A stretch of 15,360 bases of DNA from Anaerolineae bacterium (GTDB lineage Bacteria > Chloroflexota > Anaerolineae > B4-G1): NCBI GenBank assembly GCA_030612585.1, contig JAUWNP010000103.1, forward strand, positions 1-15,360. The letters run 5' to 3'. This document shows positions 5,701 to 12,231 of the stretch, one piece after another. Position 1 is the stretch's first letter. Each line of letters opens with the position of its first letter. The position numbers were made by a program, and so were the translations under genes. Under the pieces are notes generated by a model. The model ran no database searches, was not told the DNA's origin, and saw only the letters and a list, made by a program, of their open reading frames with translations.

Positions 5701-8322
5701 AACCCGGTCGTTGGTGAAGTACAGCGCCCCGTTGACGCGCTGCGGCCAGTCGCTGCGGAGAAAAGCCAGCATCGCCGCCACGTCCGGACGTCGAACGTAG
5801 CGTTGTTCAATGAAGAATTGCTGAATCTCCCTGTCTGATGGCAAAGACGTGCGTCCGAGGTATGTGTCAGGCAGCACGTTGGTAATCTCTGGGCGATCAT
5901 CACTCGCCAGCAACATCACCGTCGCCGGTTCTCCATCCCGCCCGGCGCGTCCAGCTTCTTGGACGTAGGCTTCCAGGTTGGCCGTAGGTGAACGATGGAT
6001 GACCAGGCGAATGTCCGGCTTGTCCACACCCATGCCGAAACCCTTGGTCGCCACCATAATGCGCTTCCTGTCAGCCATAAAGTCACGCTGTTCACCCTGC
6101 CGGGTGATGGCATCAATGGCCACACTGTCGCTGTCATCACTGGTATCGTCGGTTTGAGTCTGGCTCGGCGACGCTTCGTCATCAAGCGCCCCATGATACA
6201 CAGCGACAGATTGGTCAAGCTGCTGGGACAAGTAGCGAGCGAACGGAGTAACACCTGGGCTGACCATTCCCGCGTTCTCTGGCTTCGGGTCACTGCGCGG
6301 CGCACCGAGGTCGCGTGGCCGTTCAGGCGTACCGCCGGTATGTGGCATGAAGACAATGGCTGAGCCTTGATCGCCGAGTTGGCGCAAGAACTCGACGATG
6401 ATGCGCGCCTTTTCTTCCGTGGTGTGCACCCGTCGCACTACAAGATTGAGTTCAGGACGGTTGGATGAATCAATGAAGACATCGCCGCCACTGCTCAGGT
6501 CTCGCCGATCCAGATGCATCTCGTTGCAGACGTCGTCACGCACCAAAGGGCTGGCGGTAGCTGTCACCGCTATGCGGCATGGATTTGAGCCGTAGTCTTG
6601 CAGGCGTTGGACGATGTTGAGATAACTTGGCCGAAAATCATGCCCCCATTGACTGATGCAATGAGCCTCGTCCATAGCCAGGTAGCGCAGGCCAACACGC
6701 CTGTCGGCCTGACGCAGGGCGTCAAGCACATAGCCACGCTCAAGCTGCTCAGGCGTCATATAGACCAGTTTGAAGTGGCCAAGGATTGTGCGACGCAACC
6801 TGCCCTGGCGCTCATAGAAAGGGACATCGCTGTTGATGAAAGTGGTCAGATAGTCTAGGCCGTAGCGAGTGCGGATCCGCTGCTCGTATTGGTCGAGGAT
6901 GAGTGACTTGAGCGGGGACACAACGACCGTGATACCAGGCAAGAGCATAGCCGGTAGGATATAGCACTCGCTCTTGCCTCCGCCCGTGGCAGCGATAGCC
7001 AGAATATCGCGCCTACACAGAACTCGAGATAGGATTGTGTGCTGAAAATCACGCATCGCTGGGAAACCGAACAGCCGATACGCCGCCTCGTCCACGGCAG
7101 CTCGCACTGCGGGTGTATAGTTCTCAACAAATGTATCGGCAATCGGTAAATCTTCAACAGCGTGAAATGCCGCCTCGTCGCGTGCTCGTAGAACGTAGAT
7201 GTCCGGATAGTTGGCGTATGGTCGCTGAGGCTGTAAGTCGCGGACGTGAAGCCACTGACCATACCGCAGGCGCGGCGTCTGCATACCGGCCCGACGTTCA
7301 ATGGCGACCCGCGTTGCCCCACTGTGTCCAGGGCACACTCTTAAGTACTCACGCCATTCCTGATCATTCGGGTTGTCGCTGGCCTCATCGGGATGATCAG
7401 CCGAAATGACTTTTTCGCGAACGGTTCCGATGTAACGCAGGTGGACATCATCGGTGACCACCTGAGCCAATACCTCGGCTGAGACGAGCGCATGGGATGG
7501 GGACTCAGCCGGGGCTGCTTGTTTAGCCAGGATAGCATAAGTCCAGGCAGGAGGAGACTGGTTATCCTCTATGTCGGGCCGGTGGAATGCCTCACGCCGA
7601 CCGTGAACGCAAGTCAGGCATGCTTCCGGCAGCTCGCGCCCATATTCCTGGGCGCATGGCCCCAAGGCGACCAAGTCATTTCGGCGTCGAAGCAGTTCGT
7701 AGCGCCAACGAAATACATTACCCTCGCTCCCAGAAGATTCCCAATCTACGGCGACTAAGACAGCTCCAATCGGCAGTCTGTCCAGCAAAGGCTCCAACGG
7801 GATAGACCGTTCCCATGGCAAGGACAAGAGCACCAGGTTGGGTGGCTTAGACGAAGGTGTTGATACATCTCTGGCCCAGCCAGCAACCAATGACAAACAA
7901 CCCAACTCAGGTAATGTCTCGGCACGTACCTGCACCGCATCACGAAAAGCTCTCCAAAGTCCGCGCTCATCCTGGCTTTTGCTATTCACAGCCCAGAGAT
8001 CAACCTCGTTAACCCCAGATGAGACATCGTATAGCGTGCAGGATGTATGCCAAGCCAACAGGGCATCAAGTGTGGCAAGTGCACCAATGCCGGCCTGCGA
8101 GCCCAAGTCGAGGATGGACAGGACGGACGGTAAGTGTCCCTCTTCCAGCAGGTCGAGAATCACCGACTGGTAGACTGGGATGAGGAATGCCAGTTCAGAC
8201 ATGCCAGCCGCCGACAGGGCGGCATCTACATAGGGCGACAAACGCCATTTCTTGCCTGGCGCCAACAGCGCTTCACAGGTCTCAAAAGCGGCACGAAGAC
8301 GAATAGAGTGTCGCATAATCAT
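2767..8322 (-). CDS. Giant RecQ-family helicase fused to an Rsm22/METTL17-like N-terminal domain
   Basis: The 1851-residue product is about three times the size of a normal RecQ. I start it at ATG 8322-8320, which overlaps the upstream helicase stop (TGATG). Helicase motifs are complete: the Q-motif region around 427, AATGGGKS (444-451), DEAHCISQWGHDFRPSYL from 551, VTATAS (586-591), VATKGFGMGVDKPDI from 758 and QEAGRAGRDG (788-797). The RecQ zinc pattern CX19CX2CX2C (Cys1154, 1174, 1177, 1180) is present but lies over 350 residues after motif VI instead of about 50. Before the helicase, ILDLGSQAGIGALATL (70-85) resembles a SAM-binding motif I. GPCAQEYGRELPEACLTCVH with Cys223, 235, 238 and a distant Cys330 follows the Rsm22/METTL17 cysteine layout. 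Between motifs IV and V there is an acidic insert (714-733). Residues from about 1200 on look like an all-helical repeat region. No nuclease motif is seen. A role in phage defence or repair is inference. Confidence 0.9.
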   Translation of the reverse strand: MIMRHSIRLRAAFETCEALLAPGKKWRLSPYVDAALSAAGMSELAFLIPVYQSVILDLLEEGHLPSVLSILDLGSQAGIGALATLDALLAWHTSCTLYDVSSGVNEVDLWAVNSKSQDERGLWRAFRDAVQVRAETLPELGCLSLVAGWARDVSTPSSKPPNLVLLSLPWERSIPLEPLLDRLPIGAVLVAVDWESSGSEGNVFRWRYELLRRRNDLVALGPCAQEYGRELPEACLTCVHGRREAFHRPDIEDNQSPPAWTYAILAKQAAPAESPSHALVSAEVLAQVVTDDVHLRYIGTVREKVISADHPDEASDNPNDQEWREYLRVCPGHSGATRVAIERRAGMQTPRLRYGQWLHVRDLQPQRPYANYPDIYVLRARDEAAFHAVEDLPIADTFVENYTPAVRAAVDEAAYRLFGFPAMRDFQHTILSRVLCRRDILAIAATGGGKSECYILPAMLLPGITVVVSPLKSLILDQYEQRIRTRYGLDYLTTFINSDVPFYERQGRLRRTILGHFKLVYMTPEQLERGYVLDALRQADRRVGLRYLAMDEAHCISQWGHDFRPSYLNIVQRLQDYGSNPCRIAVTATASPLVRDDVCNEMHLDRRDLSSGGDVFIDSSNRPELNLVVRRVHTTEEKARIIVEFLRQLGDQGSAIVFMPHTGGTPERPRDLGAPRSDPKPENAGMVSPGVTPFARYLSQQLDQSVAVYHGALDDEASPSQTQTDDTSDDSDSVAIDAITRQGEQRDFMADRKRIMVATKGFGMGVDKPDIRLVIHRSPTANLEAYVQEAGRAGRDGEPATVMLLASDDRPEITNVLPDTYLGRTSLPSDREIQQFFIEQRYVRRPDVAAMLAFLRSDWPQRVNGALYFTNDRVMGVLDQCATQPAVLGLGQSYEWPSFPPRKISSRYESSDHRHILGTGYLYNRKRAHIGRILAVLFNNRPTIDGHLLPLVRSVHETGTLLRQFRLYKPERIIESPAHFGERLRRAGVGADELRKLLPNGNLTDLTPLALRLGLSLRETASMLKDIRYCEGRTKKNGHWIGTMLDFWWIEAPRWVAIPDAYTNLATWRDYAGARTRAKPPSGGRSLDDYFPWRVVNRPYGWEVVPDAGLEYTDSAAYLDAFMTLHDERRRNDENNFAYLLDRYVGSEDGTHECLRSLVLGYLKTNEVVVGGKCYGCSVCVPDLGFDRYPLAMRRQAVTRMMPETIALMNQVEAGNRDTPTIPLLDQTLDAVAREDTQGRSGTAYLDSWLARLIQDDPEHQGALWLRLHALERDVLSLSPQDLLTAIERLVRLTTTRENMPRLQSVIEHCLRDPRYRALQLPLTVQAAELASRRGEWTNEAALWHQVLDLTESARQGTPGFALLRRALACLLALYQQGGRLPDKRRSAEVGLRLARLPGGSLEEAQAAYGVAVHKWRWRQVEAELSMNKSAHPAAALLAWLNTAPAADHKDILKWMESNLAVWGRWSVGVLQAIDEQLASDLDKIPELLLSMAGAIMHKSEGKVPSTQYLLRAWVIGVQLSPPQLKHVATYLTRLDSRWCKKTLGRRKRTTTLLTDLWKTREGRDFPLAWLQCFQPKVIRELPDDMLSKLLEAWVAQGTPILAELLTAIAVRMIRPDGKALLVAVTRLATQYPELATQFLRACSTANDIQPTVVQALFLALLQDRSDQRAVVEILDKLSANPAFLRGTAPVTRVPGRDWHSSLERDWALPEETGLVSLCLDNWTALRADMDTWPLLRRYRIEGSTLVGIVTKWLSSMSKPHRMDMLVVILRDVQRRSSASWLTPVSLEFQALCAAGRFSEAERVLDRCPDLRIKRQDAATYLRSARARISERDGVCESEFEQLWRLIETRP

Positions 8323-10745
8323 CAAATGGTGACACCAATCCCCTCCCAAGGGTCGGACCAGGGCGGTGGTTCGGGTTCTTTCTTCTTAGATCGTCGGCTT
8401 GGCATATCCAGTGCTGGGTACTGGTGCTCATACTGGAAGGCTATCTCCTGAGTCTCCGCAACTAGTCTGTTGACTGTCTCCATCAACTCCTGTTCTTGGA
8501 GATCTGGCAAGTAGTGCTCTGCAATGTAGTGGACAAGGGAGTGTCTACCAACCAATTGAGTCAACACCTGGCTCAACTCAGCATGCCGCGATTCCCCAGA
8601 ACCTGAGTCCATTGCTTTCTGGAAAGCTGCAAGGAGATCCCTGGTTGGTTCCAATTGCATCTCCTCTAGAAAGCGCGACGGCAGCGGCGTTGACGATTGG
8701 CTCTGCTGACCAGCCGGCGGCACACTGGTGCCAATGTAGAGGTGCTTGATGGCGCGGGTGATGGCGACGTAGAACAGCCGCCGCTCGTTCTCCAACGGAG
8801 GCGAGGGCGGATGATCTGGCACAACGCCAGCGGTGTCGTATACGCCAACGTCGTCAGCCAGATGAACCGGCATATGGCCTTCGACGCAGGCGGGGATAAA
8901 CACGTAGTCGTACTCACGGCCCTTGGTACGGTGGACAGTGGTCATCGTGACAACTTCCTTCGGGTCAAGACCTTGAGTTGGATCAAGCGTCTTGAGGTAT
9001 TGGATGAACTCCAACACGGTCTTTCCAGTTCTGGAAGCAAAAGCGATAAAGTTATCAACGGAGGCCATACGCTCGACGGAAGCTATCCCCTCACCGTAGT
9101 AACGTGCGTAGTGTTCGCGGTAGCCAGTGTGCTCAACGATCCAGTTTAGCATCTCGCCGGCTTTCAGGTTGGGCTCGCCAGCGACACGTTCCGCGATGCG
9201 GTGCAGGAAGTCAACCAGTTCTTGCAAAGTCTCGCGCCGTTCGGCACGCAGTGGACTGGAGGTTGCATTGAGCAATTGATCGAGCGACTTACCCAGGGAC
9301 AGACCTTGCTTGCCGCCACGCTCCACGGCCTTTTGTAAGGCGATCCGAGACAGCATGCGGGAAGGCGTGTTTGCCACGGCCAGAACAGTGCGCACTGCTT
9401 CGCTGTGTGGACTATGCCTGTGACGCAACCGGTACCGGCTCGAGGTACGACTTTGAGCGGGCTCCTCACTATCCACGGTTTCTCTTACGGAACGCCAGGG
9501 TTTCATCACGCTGGCGGGTTCATCCCAGGCCAGGGCAAGCCTGATGTAGTCAATCAACGTGCGGTTTTCGTCGCGTTCGAAGAATGGCGCCATGCCCAGC
9601 ACCCGAAAGGGAATCTTACGCTCAACAAAGACGGTTTGCAGGCCCTCCAACTGTACAAATGTCCTTCCTAATACGCCGATATTCTTCGGTGGTACGTGCT
9701 TCTTCTGCACCAATGTGACTACTTCCTCCGCCATACCCAGTGCGGTCTGAGTGGGCTGCTCGGATTCATCGGTTAGAATGGTGATACCCGTATGTTGGTG
9801 CACATCGTGCGAGACCAACGGCTTGGATTCTCGCCGCTGATTGAAGACGATGACGTTGTAGGCTGTCTGAGCCGCTAGCGGCCCAAAGCGGAAAGAACGC
9901 GGGATCTGATAGTCAATCACCGGCTTGTTGTTGAAATCTTCCTTGAATCCCTGAAGAATGTAGTACGGGCGGGCGGCTCGCCACTCATAGATCGTCTGGT
10001 CGTCATCACCGACCACCATCACGTCCGCGCGCTTGCCAGCCAGAAGGCAGATGAGTTGTTGCTGCCCGTAGTTTATGTCCTGGTACTCGTCCACGATCAA
10101 GTGATCCAGCCGATTGACCCAGCGTCGGCGGAATGTGGGATTATGTTCTATCAGTTCTAGTGCCTTGGGAACAAAGTCATCGAAGGTGAGCGCACGCTTT
10201 TCCTCACGGAACTCCTCGAAGCGACGGTAGACGAGAGGGAAATCCGGGTTAGTGCGGTGACCGGCGCGCTCAGGTGGAATGAGTGATGCTTTCCAGAGCC
10301 CGACGGCATCCAGGGCATCTTTGGGGTCAATGTCGTCCTCGATGATGCCTTCCCTTAGGAGTGAATCAATGGCCCGGTGCATACAGATGAGAGCCAGTTC
10401 TTCTTTGTCACCCATCCACAGTTCCGTATAGCGAGGAAGCAGACCTTGCTTCTCGGCGTCTGAACGCATCCTGTAGGCTAGGGCGTGGAAAGTCAGCACT
10501 TTGGGACGTCTGCCGACCTCAAAGATCACGCCAGCAAGTTTGTCCTCAAAGTCCTTACGTGCCAGCCGGTTGAACATGACCGCCCGGATACGCCTGGGGT
10601 CCTGGTTCAGATCCATAACCATGTGACGCACGCGATGAACCATCGTCGTCGTCTTACCTGAGCCAGCGACAGCCAACACGCGGGCATGTTTACCCAGTGG
10701 GTGATGGATGATGGCCTCTTGCTCTGGAGTAAGTGTATAGTTCAT
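8322..10745 (-). CDS. UvrD/Rep-like superfamily 1A DNA helicase
   Basis: The 807-residue product begins MNYTLTPEQEAIIHHP. Of two in-frame ATG codons (10751 and 10745), I prefer 10745 because GGAGG lies 7 bases before it and only 1 base before the other. All SF1A motifs are visible: AGSGKTTT (Walker A, about 27-34), DEYQD (219-223), GDDDQTIYEWR (246-256), the Arg of RSFRFG (about 283), TVHRTKGREYDYVFIP (603-618) and ERRLFYVAITRA (654-665). Residues about 414-448 are an Arg/Ser-rich insertion in domain 2B territory. No C-terminal nuclease domain is seen. The start overlaps the stop of a kinase-start ORF (ATGA) and the stop overlaps the RecQ start (TGATG), so three frames are translationally chained. 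It should translocate 3'-5' on single-stranded DNA like its family; its biological target is unknown. Confidence 0.93.
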   Translation of the reverse strand: MNYTLTPEQEAIIHHPLGKHARVLAVAGSGKTTTMVHRVRHMVMDLNQDPRRIRAVMFNRLARKDFEDKLAGVIFEVGRRPKVLTFHALAYRMRSDAEKQGLLPRYTELWMGDKEELALICMHRAIDSLLREGIIEDDIDPKDALDAVGLWKASLIPPERAGHRTNPDFPLVYRRFEEFREEKRALTFDDFVPKALELIEHNPTFRRRWVNRLDHLIVDEYQDINYGQQQLICLLAGKRADVMVVGDDDQTIYEWRAARPYYILQGFKEDFNNKPVIDYQIPRSFRFGPLAAQTAYNVIVFNQRRESKPLVSHDVHQHTGITILTDESEQPTQTALGMAEEVVTLVQKKHVPPKNIGVLGRTFVQLEGLQTVFVERKIPFRVLGMAPFFERDENRTLIDYIRLALAWDEPASVMKPWRSVRETVDSEEPAQSRTSSRYRLRHRHSPHSEAVRTVLAVANTPSRMLSRIALQKAVERGGKQGLSLGKSLDQLLNATSSPLRAERRETLQELVDFLHRIAERVAGEPNLKAGEMLNWIVEHTGYREHYARYYGEGIASVERMASVDNFIAFASRTGKTVLEFIQYLKTLDPTQGLDPKEVVTMTTVHRTKGREYDYVFIPACVEGHMPVHLADDVGVYDTAGVVPDHPPSPPLENERRLFYVAITRAIKHLYIGTSVPPAGQQSQSSTPLPSRFLEEMQLEPTRDLLAAFQKAMDSGSGESRHAELSQVLTQLVGRHSLVHYIAEHYLPDLQEQELMETVNRLVAETQEIAFQYEHQYPALDMPSRRSKKKEPEPPPWSDPWEGIGVTI

Positions 10746-10903
10746 GCCCATTCCTCCACTTGGGCGGTGACGGTCAGTTCCTTGATGGCGACCGGGCGGT
10801 CGAGGAGCGTGTCGTGGGCCAGGTAGACGGTGCCGAAGGCTCCCCGGCCCAGGATGCGCTCGATGCGGTATTCAGAGAGTTGTTGGTTGGGAGTGAGAGG
10901 CAT
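10742..10903 (-). pseudogene. Kinase-start ORF: first 43 codons of a Ser/Thr kinase, coupled to the UvrD start
   Basis: The 53-residue frame starts MPLTPNQQLSEYRIERILGR, has the glycine loop GRGAFGTVY and the ATP-binding VAIK lysine, and then ends in an unrelated TVTAQVEEWA. Its TGA (10744-10742) overlaps the UvrD ATG (10745-10743) as ATGA. The last codons also supply the GGAGG used by UvrD. It can be read as the broken end of a Hanks-type kinase gene into which the helicase operon was joined, or as a small leader ORF kept for translational coupling. No catalytic loop (HRD) or DFG is present, so it cannot be a kinase. Its own ribosome binding site is weak. A similar piece lies at 11176-11319. 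Confidence 0.7.
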
Positions 10904-10931
10904 TGTTATCAGGCAGCATCCTCTCTGCTAT

Positions 10932-10954
10932 GACCAGGTCTCAGGCAGCCACCT
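10932..10954. repeat. Small inverted repeat in the leader of the helicase operon
   Basis: CCAGGT (10932-10937) and ACCTGG (10949-10954) are perfect inverted arms around an 11-base loop. They lie between the predicted promoter (11103-11131) and the kinase-start ORF, so the hairpin would form in the 5' leader RNA. No T-run follows on either strand, so it is not a classical terminator. The remaining 10904-11102 sequence holds no gene I can support. Confidence 0.35.
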
Positions 10955-11102
10955 GGGGCAACTATCCCACTTCTCGAGGCTTGACTCGATAGGGCTTAGT
11001 CCGGCACTGGCTCAGCAACTTGTCGTAGGGCATCCTCGTCTCCGATCAGCATCAACTGAAGACCAACCGCCCAGCAACGGATTACATTCAGCGCCTAAGC
11101 AC

Positions 11103-11131
11103 ATTATACTCGTTCTCGAAGGCTATGTCTA
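11103..11131 (-). promoter_or_regulatory. Predicted sigma70 promoter of the UvrD-RecQ operon
   Basis: On the minus strand TAGACA (-35, 11131-11126) is followed by exactly 17 bases and TATAAT (-10, 11108-11103). That is five of six and six of six consensus bases. Transcription would start near 11096 and leave a leader of about 190 nt before the kinase-start ORF at 10903. A 19-bp dyad touches the -35 box. This is the best promoter in front of the two helicases. Confidence 0.7.
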
Positions 11132-11148
11132 TGGGACATTGACCCATA
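11130..11148. promoter_or_regulatory. 19-bp dyad, candidate operator next to the -35 box
   Basis: TATGGGACATTGACCCATA pairs with itself at 8 of 9 positions around a central T. It overlaps the last two bases of the -35 box of the helicase promoter and extends upstream. Such a position suits a repressor or an activator. No transcription factor gene is recognisable in the window, so the binding protein is unknown. Confidence 0.5.
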
Positions 11149-11175
11149 TTTGCCTTCCCAGCGCCCCATCTTGTC

Positions 11176-11319
11176 CTATGAGAGTATGGTCAGTTTCGTG
11201 ATGGCGACCGGGCGGCCAAGGAATGCGTCATGGGTCAGGTAGACGGTGCCGAAGGCTCCCCGGCCCAGGATGCGGGCGATGCGGTATTCAGAGAGTTGTT
11301 GGTTGGGGGCAAGAGGCAT
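11176..11319 (-). pseudogene. Second kinase-start fragment (diverged duplicate)
   Basis: The 47-residue frame starts MPLAPNQQLSEYRIARILGR, has GRGAFGTVYL and ends VAITKLTILS-TAG. It matches the fragment at 10742-10903 over the first 43 codons, with about 15 base differences counted by eye, and the two lose similarity at the same place. Here VAIK has become VAIT, displacing the ATP-binding lysine by one residue. It has a good ribosome binding site (GGAGG, 7 bases before ATG 11319). It follows ariB by 132 bp on the same strand. The rest of the kinase is absent. It is a remnant or a recombination substrate rather than an enzyme. Confidence 0.75.
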
Positions 11320-11421
11320 TCAATCCCTCCGCTCGCCAAGGGCATGCCTGATCTAGCAGGTCGGGCCAAAAAGGCCTGGACCCCGTGCTATGCTAGCTGA
11401 TCACTCAACGCGGCACAACGG

Positions 11422-11444
11422 CCAACCGCTTTTCAAGCCGTTGG
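11422..11444. terminator. Strong stem-loop just after ariB, possible terminator
   Basis: CCAACCGCTT (11422-11431) and AAGCCGTTGG (11435-11444) form a 10-bp stem with one mismatch and a 3-base loop. The hairpin begins 7 bases beyond the ariB stop codon. On the minus strand no T-run follows, so it may stabilise the 3' end or act as a weak or Rho-assisted terminator. Call is tentative. Confidence 0.4.
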
Positions 11445-11451
11445 GGCAACG

Positions 11452-12231
11452 TCAACTGGTCCATCGCCGGGCCAATCCCTCAAACTCCACCGGAACGTGC
11501 CCCCTGCCGGCTTCAATCAGCAAATCGCGCAGCCTGGATTGGGAAAGCCCAGCCGCCGCAAAAACTCGTCGGTAAAGGTAACTCTCCAGCAAAACCTTGC
11601 CATTGATCCAACGCTGAAGTCCGTCCCACCCCACCAGGTCTGCTTTTACCTGTTCATATCGCGTGTCCAAGACTGCTTCAATCTGATCCGCTGGCGTAAG
11701 AGCGGTCAGTCGCCGTTGAAGGCTCCTGACAATCTGGGCACGGGGAATAGGTGGTAGAGGCCCAAAGTAACGCAGGAAGCCCAGTTGTCGGTCGAACATA
11801 ATGGCATTGCGCCACTCGGAGATAATCGAGTTCGCAGCAGCATAGAGAGCCAATTCTTCCGCCCACTCGTGTATGCTCTGCCGAATGTGAGCCTCATCCA
11901 GCCAGATCTGGATTTCATCAGCGCTGGCACACGATATCAGTTGTTTCACTACCGCAGCGATGGTAGCGGACTCCAGCAGGTAGTTCTCAATAGCATAGCG
12001 TTGCATAATCACCATCCGGCTGTGAGGCTCTCGGCTGGCTTCCACCTCCTCATCCGGTGCAAAGTCCCGATCCAACAGGCCATAGCTCGCGGAATCCTGC
12101 TCTACTCTACGCCCTACCTGGTCTTTGCCGCCCGACGCTTTGAACTGTAGGCGGGGGAACCAACGGCTAAGAACAACCACATCGCCACCGCCTTCTACGT
12201 AGACATTCCGTAAAGACAGCGAACGTGTCAT
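11452..12231 (-). CDS. ariB: DUF4435/TOPRIM-like nuclease, PARIS AriB-like effector
   Basis: The 259-residue product shows the DUF4435 layout: VYVEGGGDVVVLSRWF (10-25, acidic Glu13 and Asp17), a GGKDQV motif (34-39), GLLDRDF (51-57, Asp54 and Asp56) and RYAIENYLL (78-86, Glu82). These match the TOPRIM-type metal site of AriB proteins. In PARIS systems AriB is held by the AriA ATPase and released when a phage anti-restriction protein is sensed, then cleaves tRNA and stops growth. Here it overlaps the ATPase gene by ATGA (12231-12228), as expected for an obligate pair. It is slightly shorter than the AriB proteins I know. Assignment to PARIS proper, as opposed to another ATPase-DUF4435 pair, is likely but unproven. 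Confidence 0.8.
   Translation of the reverse strand: MTRSLSLRNVYVEGGGDVVVLSRWFPRLQFKASGGKDQVGRRVEQDSASYGLLDRDFAPDEEVEASREPHSRMVIMQRYAIENYLLESATIAAVVKQLISCASADEIQIWLDEAHIRQSIHEWAEELALYAAANSIISEWRNAIMFDRQLGFLRYFGPLPPIPRAQIVRSLQRRLTALTPADQIEAVLDTRYEQVKADLVGWDGLQRWINGKVLLESYLYRRVFAAAGLSQSRLRDLLIEAGRGHVPVEFEGLARRWTS

Noticed and set aside
5313..6356. Long minus-strand frames overlapping the RecQ core (146-196 codons)
   Set aside because: They are alternative frames inside a gene whose main frame shows all helicase motifs in order.
8322..10903. Assignment of the kinase-start plus helicase genes to the Mokosh defence system
   Set aside because: Mokosh helicases are of another family (COG1112) with a PLD nuclease and a complete kinase domain. 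Here the kinase is only a 43-codon start and no PLD motif is seen.
10830..11201. 123-codon plus-strand ORF between the helicases and the second kinase fragment
   Set aside because: Its ends are antisense to the two kinase-start fragments and the middle covers the promoter region; the translation shows no domain.
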